In this document: one piece after another, positions 57,794 through 64,000 of the stretch | Layout: every line of letters starts with the position of its first letter | Position numbering within the stretch: position 1 is the first letter of the stretch | Assembly: GCF_021026375.1 (NCBI RefSeq) | Contig: NZ_JAJNDB010000008.1 | Span: 1-64,000 of the forward strand | Length of the DNA: 64,000 nucleotides | Reading direction: 5' to 3' | From: Actinomycetospora endophytica | GTDB taxonomy: Bacteria > Actinomycetota > Actinomycetes > Mycobacteriales > Pseudonocardiaceae | Notes under the pieces: model-generated | Databases searched by the model: none | The model's input: only the letters and a program-made list of their open reading frames with translations | What the model was told of the DNA's origin: nothing | Position numbers and translations under genes: made by a program

Positions 57794-58465
57794 ATGGGCG
57801 TGCCGATCTGGGGAGGGACGCGCCCGACCGGCCGTCACCCCGGCTGGCCGGACCGGCTGCGTGAGCTGCGCACCCCGGCGGGCGTGGTCTCGCTGCGCCC
57901 GGTCCGCTTCCGCGACGGCCGCGAGTGGTCCCGCCTGCGGTTGCGCGACGAGGCCTACCTGACGCCCTGGGAGCCGATGCCGCCCGGCCGCTGGGTCGAC
58001 CACAACGCGCTCATCGAATGGCCGGGGCGCTGGGGGACGCTGCGCGCGATGGGGCGGGCCGGCACCGCGCTGCCGTACGCGCTGACCGTCGACGGGCGCT
58101 TCGCGGGCCAGGTCGTCGTCGGGAACATCGTCCGCGAACCGCTGCTCTCGGCCTACGTCGGCTACTGGGTGTCGGCCGAGCACGCCGGACAGGGGGTGAC
58201 GACGGCGGCCGTGGCCCTCGCCGTCGACCACTGCTTCTCCCGGGTCGGGCTGCACCGCATCGAGGCCACCGTCCGCCCGGAGAACGGGGCGAGCCTGCGG
58301 GTGCTCGCGAAGCTCGGCTTCCGGGAGGAAGGGCTCCTCAAGCGCTACCTCGAGGTGGACGGGGACTGGCGCGACCACATCGTGCTCGCGGTCACCGCCG
58401 AGGACGTGCTCCCCGACGGTCTCGTTGCCCGTCTGCTGCGCGCCGGGCGCGCCTCCCGCGCCTGA
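57794..58465 (+). CDS. rimJ: GNAT acetyltransferase, RimJ/RimL type
   Basis: The 223-residue protein has VSLRPVRFRDGREWSRLRLR, YVGYWVSAEHAGQGVTTAAV (acetyl-CoA loop Q/R-G-x-G-like), VGLHRIEATVRPENGASLRV and AKLGFREEGLLKRYLEVDGD. These are the standard RimJ motifs for N-alpha acetylation of proteins. It lies 30 bases after the moeA-like gene and shares its operon, as in mycobacteria. Confidence 0.88.
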   Translation: MGVPIWGGTRPTGRHPGWPDRLRELRTPAGVVSLRPVRFRDGREWSRLRLRDEAYLTPWEPMPPGRWVDHNALIEWPGRWGTLRAMGRAGTALPYALTVDGRFAGQVVVGNIVREPLLSAYVGYWVSAEHAGQGVTTAAVALAVDHCFSRVGLHRIEATVRPENGASLRVLAKLGFREEGLLKRYLEVDGDWRDHIVLAVTAEDVLPDGLVARLLRAGRASRA

Positions 58466-58779
58466 GCGGGGTCGGTCGGGCACCCTCGACGCCTCACCCG
58501 GGACTCGACCGGCGCTGGAGCACCCACATGGCCCAGCAGCCTCGGTCGTCCTGCCAGCCCATCGAGTGGCCGTCATCGGCCCGCGCCGACGTGGGTTTCC
58601 CTCACTGGAGGGTGACGGTCACGGTTCGCACACGACACGCCGCGTCGGCTACGGGGCGCATGGGACTCGTGTGACTAGCGTGGCGAGCGTCGGTCACGTT
58701 CCACACCAGGGGCTGCGCCGACGGGCCGGCCTCGCGGGGTCGGTCCGGTCAGGTCGTGGCCGGGTCGGGGAGGTGGACG

Positions 58780-59829
58780 GTGCCGAGCTCGCTGGTGTTC
58801 GCCGCGCTGGTGGTGGCGTGGTTGGCCGTCCTCGTGCCGGTGGTGGCCCGGCGGCGCCAGACGGTGCCGCGCCCCGCCGAGTCGCACCTCAGTGCGCGGG
58901 TGCTCGCGCGGCCGGACCGCACCGCGACCGCCGCCGTGGGCACGACGGCCGCCGAGCCCGTTACGGACAGCGCCACGGACTCGGACGCGGACCCGGACTC
59001 GGATGTCGAGGACGCGGGGCCGGAGATGGACAGCGACGACACGCACCGGCCGGGCGCGGACGCGCCGCAGGGCCGCGTGCTCGACCGCGGCCGGGGCCGC
59101 AGGCCGTTCCGGGACGACGCCTGGGAGGACGAGGGCATGGACGACCGCGACGACGAGGGTCACCTCGCGACCGCCGACGACGGGTACGACGAGTACGACG
59201 ACGGCGCGGGCCGGTACGGCGTGCCCGACCACCACCCGCGGACCTACCGCCCCGGGCGCGGCGGGTTCGACGCCGACGCCGCGGCCGCCGCGGCGCACGC
59301 CCGCTACTCGTTCCGGCAGCGGGTCGCCGTCGGGCTGATCGCGGTGGCGGTGATCTCGCTGCTGGCGGCGCTCGTCGTCACGCCCACGCTCTGGTGGCTG
59401 CACGGGGTCACCGACCTCGGGCTGATCGGCTACCTGGTCTTCCTGCGCCGGCAGACGCGCATCGAGGACGAGGTCCGCCGGCGTCGCCTCGCCCGGCTCA
59501 CCGGGGAGCGCCGCGCGCTCGAGGCCCGTCAGGAGCGCCAGGCGGCGCACGAGGACTACCTCGCCGACGGCGAGCGGTGGGACGTCGAGGACGACGAGGA
59601 CGAGTACGCCACCCACGACGAGGACCTCGACGAGTTCGAGGACGACGACGAGGACGAGGACGGCTCCGACGTCGACGTCCCCGCGCCGCGCTGGATCGCG
59701 CCACGTAGCCCGGCGCCCGCGGTGCCCGACGGCCTCGAGCTGGTCGCCGACACCGACGAGGACCCGGCCTTCCACGATCTCTCCGACTCGCGGGTTCCCG
59801 CGTACCGGCGCATGGCTGCCGGCGCCTGA
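58780..59829 (+). CDS. Two-helix membrane protein, GlpR-like receptor of the MoeA-like protein
   Basis: From the GTG at 58780 (GGGGAGG site) the 349-residue protein starts PSSLVFAALVVAWLAVLVPV followed by ARRRQ, the usual beginning of this actinobacterial family. A long acidic disordered region follows, then two hydrophobic helices near residues 185-230 (VGLIAVAVISLLAALVVTPT, GVTDLGLIGYLVFL). A charged helix and an acidic tail close the chain. Position after moeA-like and rimJ fits the Glp receptor GlpR of corynebacteria, by synteny. Confidence 0.75.
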   Translation: MPSSLVFAALVVAWLAVLVPVVARRRQTVPRPAESHLSARVLARPDRTATAAVGTTAAEPVTDSATDSDADPDSDVEDAGPEMDSDDTHRPGADAPQGRVLDRGRGRRPFRDDAWEDEGMDDRDDEGHLATADDGYDEYDDGAGRYGVPDHHPRTYRPGRGGFDADAAAAAAHARYSFRQRVAVGLIAVAVISLLAALVVTPTLWWLHGVTDLGLIGYLVFLRRQTRIEDEVRRRRLARLTGERRALEARQERQAAHEDYLADGERWDVEDDEDEYATHDEDLDEFEDDDEDEDGSDVDVPAPRWIAPRSPAPAVPDGLELVADTDEDPAFHDLSDSRVPAYRRMAAGA

Positions 59830-59836
59830 GGTCCGT

Positions 59837-59900
59837 CCCCGGGTGATCGTTCGTGGATGCTGCTCTCCCCCGACGGCATCCACTCCATGATCACCCGGGG
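59837..59900 (+). terminator. Long palindromic terminator
   Basis: CCCCGGGTGATCGTTCGTGG with ATGC pairs with GCATCCACTCCATGATCACC and CGGGG. The stem is about 24 bp with one mismatch cluster and a ~15-base loop, just after the GlpR-like stop. Confidence 0.8.
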
Positions 59901-59957
59901 GCGGGCGGGGCCGCCTCACGACGGGCGTGGGGTCGGTTGCTAGAGTTCTCGCTCGTT

Positions 59958-60030
59958 GGGGCTGTGGCGCAGTTGGTAGCGCGACTCGTTCGCATCGAGT
60001 AGGTCAGGGGTTCGATTCCCCTCAGCTCCA
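59958..60030 (+). tRNA. tRNA-Ala (anticodon CGC)
   Basis: 73-base cloverleaf. The acceptor GGGGCTG pairs with CAGCTCC (one G-U), the D arm is GGCGCAGTTGGTAGCGC, and the anticodon stem ACTCG/CGAGT holds loop TTCGCAT with CGC. The T arm is AGGGGTTCGATTCCCCT. No encoded CCA. Confidence 0.96.
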
Positions 60031-60040
60031 CTCCCACCTC

Positions 60041-60076
60041 ACGACCCCCGCCGGGTGTTCCGGCGGGGGTCGTCGT
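60041..60076 (+). terminator. Terminator after tRNA-Ala
   Basis: ACGACCCCCGCCGG - GTGTT - CCGGCGGGGGTCGT, a perfect 14-bp GC-rich stem starting 11 bases after the tRNA end, with a short GTGTGT tail. Confidence 0.9.
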
Positions 60077-60166
60077 GTGTCTGGCGCCGGGAGTCGACGT
60101 GATCCGCGCGCCGAACGGTCGACTCCGTGGTGCCCCGTCGCCCGGTACTCGTTAGCATCCGACACG

Positions 60167-63100
60167 ATGTCCGAAACCGTGCCCGACCAGGCGAGACCGA
60201 TGGGGCGACTCGCTGCGCTGTGCACGGCCGCGTCCTCGGTCGAGTGGTACGACTTCTTCCTCTACGCGACCGCCTCCGCGGTGGTCCTCGGCCCCGCGTT
60301 CTTCACCCCGCTCGGGTCCACCGGCCAGGTGCTGGCGAGCTTCGCGACGTTCGCGCTCGCCTTCGTCGCGCGCCCCCTCGGCGGCATCCTCTTCGGGCGC
60401 ATCGGGGACCGGGCCGGGCGACGGGCCGCGCTGACCGGCTCGACGATCGCGATGGGCGTCGCGTCGGTGCTGCTCGGCCTGCTCCCGAGCTACGGGAGCT
60501 GGGGGATCGCCGCGCCGATCATCCTGGTCGTGCTGCGGCTGCTGCAGGGGCTGGCGCTGGGCGGGCAGTGGGCCGGCTCGGTCCTCATGCTCACCGAGGC
60601 CGCGCCCCCGGGCCGGCGCGGGCTGTGGGGGAGCATCGCGCAGCTCGGGTCGCCGATCGGCGGGATCGTCTCCAGCGGGCTGTTCTTCCTGGTCTCGGCG
60701 CTCATGCCCACCCAGCAGTTCGCGACCTGGGGCTGGCGGATCCCGTTCCTGGCCAGCGTGGTCGTCGTCGTGCTCGGCCTGGTGATGCAGCGGCGTCTGG
60801 AGGAGTCGCCGGCGTTCACGGCGCTGTCGAGCGACACCACGACGTGGTCGAAGGGCCCGGCCCGCGCCCCGGTGCTCGAGGTGCTGCGGCGCAACCCCGG
60901 CACGATCCTGCTCGCCGCGGCCCTCTTCGTCGCCGCCAGCGCGAGCCTCTGGGTCTACGTCACCTACCTGTTGAGCTACCTGCCCGCCCAGCTCGGTCTG
61001 ACGAAGACCGGCGCGCTGCTCGTCCTCACCGTCACCCAGGTCTTCCAGGTCCCCGGGATCGTCGGCGGCTCCGTGCTCTCCGACCGGTTCGGACGACGGC
61101 CGGTGTACCTGGTCGCCGCGATCGTCTCGCTGGTCTGGGCGTTCCCGGCGTTCGCGCTCATCGACTCCGGCGCGACGTGGGGCCTGTGGCTGGCCCTCGC
61201 CGTCGCGCACCTCGCCCTCGGCGCCATGTACGGCCCGCTCGCCGCGCTCTACACCGAGCTGTTCGCCGCGCGGGTCCGCTACAGCGGGGCCTCGCTGGGT
61301 TACCAGCTCGGCACCGTCCTCGGCGGCGGCCTCGCGCCGATCATCGCGACGGCGCTGTTCGCCGCCACCGGCACCTCGGCGGCGGTCGCGGGCTACCTCG
61401 TCGTCGTCTCGGTGATCACGGTGGTCGCTGCGGCGCTGGTGCGCACCGACCGCTCGCGGCGCCCCCTCGACGAGGACCCGCCCACCGAGTCGTTCGCGAT
61501 CCCGTCCACCGCCGTCGCCACCCCGCCGGGAGGCACCAGCCGGGTCGGTCCCGGCGCCGCCCGCGCCCCGGACCGGACCGCGGCCGACCGGCCCCGCCGC
61601 CGCAGCGTCCGCACCCGCCTCGTCGCGCTCATCGCCGTCCCGACGATCGTCGCCGTCGCGCTCGGCGTCGTCGGGGTGACCGGTGCCGTCCGCTCCGCCG
61701 CCGCGTACGGCCGCGTCGCCACGCTGGCCGACCTCGCGGGCGGGATCACCGCCACCGCGGTCGCTCTGGACGAGGAGCAGTCCACCTCGGCGGCCTACGT
61801 CGCCTCCGGCCGCTCCCCGGCGCTGCGCACCGCCGTGTCCGACGCCCAGCGCCGCGCGGACCTGGCCACCGCCGACCTGCGCCGCCGCGCCGACGCGGTC
61901 ACCTCCGACTCGGCGACCGCGGCCTCGACGCGCGCCCGCCTCGACCAGGCCCTCTTCCGCGTCGACAGCCTCCCCGCAGTGCGCGCGGCGGTGCTGTCCA
62001 GCCAGGTGCCGGCCGGGGTGGTCGTCACCCGCTACACCGCCGTCGGTGACGACCTGCTCGCCGTCGACGACGAGGTCGCGCAGTCCGGGTCCGACCCGGA
62101 GCTCGCCGCGACCGTCCGTGCCCTCGGCGCGCTCTCCCGCGAGCGGGCCGAGCTCGCGACCGAGCGCGCCCAGCTCGGGGCCGCCTATCTCGCCGGCGGG
62201 TTCGAGCCCGGCGGCGCCCAGGACCTCGTCGAGGCCGACGCCGCGCGCAGCGGCTACGAGGCGCAGTTCCGGGCGGCGGCCACGGAGGCCCAGGCGCAGT
62301 CCTACGACGACGTCGTCGCCGGACCCGACGTCGACCAGACCGAGGGCATCCTCGACGGCGTCCTGCGGCCGGGGGCGACGTCCGCGTCGAGCCCCACGGT
62401 GTCGGGCACCGTGCCTGGCGGACCGCCCGCCGCCCAGGCCTGGGACACCGCGTCGTCCGGGGCGCTCGGCTCGCTGCACACCGTCGAGAGCTCGCTGGTG
62501 ACCGCGGCCCACGACCGCGCGGCGGCGCTGCGCTCGAGTCAGATCACCACCGCCGTCGTCGCCGGCCTGGTCGCCCTGCTCGTCGTGCTGATCGTCCTGG
62601 TCGCGACGATCCTCGTGGTCCGGTCGCTCACCCGGCCGCTGCGGGCGCTGCGGCGCGGCGCGCTCGACGTCGCCGACGACCGGCTGCCCACCCTGGTCGG
62701 CCGGATGGGACGCGAGGACCCGTCGCGGGTGGGCACCGAGGTCGAGCCCATCGACGTCCGGTCCGACGACGAGATCGGCGAGGTCGCGCGGGCGTTCGAC
62801 GAGGTCCACCGCGAGGCCGTGCGCCTGGCCGCCGCCGAGGCCCGTCGTCGTGCCGCGACCGGGGCCATCGTCGTGAACCTGTCGCGGCGCACGCAGTCGC
62901 TGGTGGAGCGCCAGATCGCGCTGATCGACGACCTCGAGGCCGGCGAGGACGACCCGGACCGCCTCGGTGACCTCTTCCGCCTCGACCACCTCGCGACCCG
63001 CATGCGGCGCAACGGCGAGAACCTGCTGGTGCTCGGCGGCGAGGAGCCGCTGCGGCGCTGGAACCGCGTGATGCCGCTGTTCGACGTGCTGCGGGCCGCC

Positions 63101-64000
63101 GCGTCGGAGGTCGAGCAGTACGAGCGGGTCGAGGTCCGCGCCATCCCCGAGGTGTTCGTCGCCGAGGACACCGTGAGCGACCTGGTGCACCTGCACGCCG
63201 AGCTGATCGAGAACGCCACCGCGTTCTCCGCGCGGACCGCGCCGGTGCGGGTCGGGGCCACCGTGCTGCGCGACGGGACGGCGCTCGTCGAGATCTCCGA
63301 CCGCGGCATCGGGCTCGCCGCGGACGAGCGGGACGCGCTGAACGAGCGGCTCGCCGTCGCCGGGGAGCCCGCCGACCTCGGGGCGGACGCGTCGCGGCGG
63401 ATGGGCATCGTCGTGGTCGCGCGGCTGGCCGCACGGCGCGGCGTGCGGGTGCGGCTGCGTCCCGGCGACGACGGCGGCACCACGGCGACCGTGTCGGTCC
63501 CGGCGCAGCTGTTCGCGGCCGAGGGGCCGCGCGAGGTCGCCTCCGACCGCGGCGCGGGAGGTCGCCCGGCCGCGCCCCCCGCCGCGGTGGCTCCCGACGA
63601 CGACGGCGCCCCGGGCTGGTTCGGCGGCGCCCCGCTCGCCGCCGCGGGCTCGGCCGGGGCGGCGGCCGCGGGCGGGTCGGGCGCGTCGTCGACCCCGGCG
63701 CCGGAAGCTCCGCCGGCCGCTCCGGCCTTCGTCCCCACCGCGGCCGGCACCACCGCCACCGGGTTGCCGCAGCGGGCGCCCGGCGCGAACCAGGTCCCGG
63801 TCGGCCCGCCGCCGGACGACGCGCCCGCCCCGCCGCCGAGCCGCTCCGCCCGGCCGGCGCCGCGGCCCGCGCACGCCCGGGCGGACACCACCCGTGACGA
63901 CGCCCCGGCCTGGGACCGCTCGCCCGCCGCCGTGCGCCACCGCTACGCCGGGGTCGCGCAGGGGCGGGCCCGTGCCCGGGTCGAGCAGACCGGCTCCACC
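60167..64000 (+). CDS. MFS (MHS-type) transporter fused in frame to a NIT-type histidine kinase, 3' end outside window
   Basis: One uninterrupted frame of at least 1278 codons. Residues 1-425 are an MHS-family transporter: AASSVEWYDFFLYATASAVV, GRIGDRAGRRAALTGSTIAM, LRLLQGLALGGQWAGSVLML, SDRFGRRPVYLV. After a ~55-residue linker comes an actinobacterial sensor kinase: TM (VRTRLVALIAVPTIVAVALG), a ~290-residue helical nitrate/nitrite-sensing-type domain, a second TM near residue 800 and HAMP. A DHp-like NLSRRTQSLVERQIALIDDL, FRLDHLATRMRRNGENLLVL and an ATPase N-box HAELIENATAFS follow, then a Pro/Ala-rich tail. Normally these are separate genes. Confidence 0.85.
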   Translation, partial: MSETVPDQARPMGRLAALCTAASSVEWYDFFLYATASAVVLGPAFFTPLGSTGQVLASFATFALAFVARPLGGILFGRIGDRAGRRAALTGSTIAMGVASVLLGLLPSYGSWGIAAPIILVVLRLLQGLALGGQWAGSVLMLTEAAPPGRRGLWGSIAQLGSPIGGIVSSGLFFLVSALMPTQQFATWGWRIPFLASVVVVVLGLVMQRRLEESPAFTALSSDTTTWSKGPARAPVLEVLRRNPGTILLAAALFVAASASLWVYVTYLLSYLPAQLGLTKTGALLVLTVTQVFQVPGIVGGSVLSDRFGRRPVYLVAAIVSLVWAFPAFALIDSGATWGLWLALAVAHLALGAMYGPLAALYTELFAARVRYSGASLGYQLGTVLGGGLAPIIATALFAATGTSAAVAGYLVVVSVITVVAAALVRTDRSRRPLDEDPPTESFAIPSTAVATPPGGTSRVGPGAARAPDRTAADRPRRRSVRTRLVALIAVPTIVAVALGVVGVTGAVRSAAAYGRVATLADLAGGITATAVALDEEQSTSAAYVASGRSPALRTAVSDAQRRADLATADLRRRADAVTSDSATAASTRARLDQALFRVDSLPAVRAAVLSSQVPAGVVVTRYTAVGDDLLAVDDEVAQSGSDPELAATVRALGALSRERAELATERAQLGAAYLAGGFEPGGAQDLVEADAARSGYEAQFRAAATEAQAQSYDDVVAGPDVDQTEGILDGVLRPGATSASSPTVSGTVPGGPPAAQAWDTASSGALGSLHTVESSLVTAAHDRAAALRSSQITTAVVAGLVALLVVLIVLVATILVVRSLTRPLRALRRGALDVADDRLPTLVGRMGREDPSRVGTEVEPIDVRSDDEIGEVARAFDEVHREAVRLAAAEARRRAATGAIVVNLSRRTQSLVERQIALIDDLEAGEDDPDRLGDLFRLDHLATRMRRNGENLLVLGGEEPLRRWNRVMPLFDVLRAAASEVEQYERVEVRAIPEVFVAEDTVSDLVHLHAELIENATAFSARTAPVRVGATVLRDGTALVEISDRGIGLAADERDALNERLAVAGEPADLGADASRRMGIVVVARLAARRGVRVRLRPGDDGGTTATVSVPAQLFAAEGPREVASDRGAGGRPAAPPAAVAPDDDGAPGWFGGAPLAAAGSAGAAAAGGSGASSTPAPEAPPAAPAFVPTAAGTTATGLPQRAPGANQVPVGPPPDDAPAPPPSRSARPAPRPAHARADTTRDDAPAWDRSPAAVRHRYAGVAQGRARARVEQTGST

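Noticed and set aside
60152-63940. 1262-codon minus-strand frame opposite the MFS-kinase gene
   Set aside because: Gly/Arg/Asp low-complexity shadow of a GC-rich gene. All recognisable motifs are on the plus strand.
1-64000. CRISPR arrays, rRNA genes, complete IS elements, integrase
   Set aside because: No regularly spaced repeats, no rRNA sequence and no transposase or recombinase motifs were seen on either strand.

Overview
The window is very GC-rich, with GTG starts, ATGA/GTGA-coupled operons and an mprA / mprB / pepD / moaB ... fmdB / galU / moeA-like / rimJ gene set known from mycobacteria and their relatives. This points to an actinobacterium, most likely of the order Pseudonocardiales (Pseudonocardia-like). 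The genus is an inference from gene content, not a database result.

Positions 1 to about 21.9 kb look like an accessory island ending at the 3' end of a tRNA-Arg(CCT) gene (21929-22001, minus strand). Its hallmark is eight copies of a fluoride (crcB-motif) riboswitch aptamer on both strands. They precede a pair of overlapping fluC/crcB fluoride channel genes, a phosphoglycerate mutase-enolase operon, DUF3040-type small membrane proteins, a conserved membrane protein family and a 28-codon ORF. An acetate-transporter-like (GPR1/FUN34/YaaH) protein, a family I inorganic pyrophosphatase, a universal stress protein and a histidine phosphatase follow in the same runs. Enolase and pyrophosphatase are classic fluoride-inhibited enzymes, so the island reads as a fluoride stress cassette: export fluoride, resupply the inhibited enzymes, and regulate each unit separately. 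In every copy the 3' pseudoknot strand of the aptamer can also pair with the Shine-Dalgarno sequence downstream, which suggests translational control.

The left part of the island (0-8.5 kb) also holds TetR and MarR regulators, a CYTH-like protein, two paralogues of an unrecognised conserved family, a frameshifted universal stress gene and gene remnants. From 19.1 to 20.8 kb the DNA is mostly non-coding or degraded. It contains two lox-like inverted repeats (9-bp arms shared, 8-bp spacers different).

From 22 kb on the content is chromosomal: a methyltransferase; a divergent SDR/MerR pair; a GntR/YeiH divergent pair with an operator; a DNA glycosylase and WYL regulator; an MprA-type response regulator followed by a second two-component pair; an MprB-type kinase divergent from an HtrA/PepD protease; a glycosyltransferase/methyltransferase operon; an epimerase and MoaB; a peptide-type ABC transporter flanked by two paralogous lipoprotein binding proteins; and the fmdB block with a CIRCE-like HrcA operator. 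The last block carries a degenerate MoeA (Glp-like), RimJ and a GlpR-like membrane protein, then tRNA-Ala(CGC). The window closes inside one very long open frame that joins an MFS transporter to a nitrate/nitrite-sensing-type histidine kinase. Several intergenic gaps carry long palindromic terminators.
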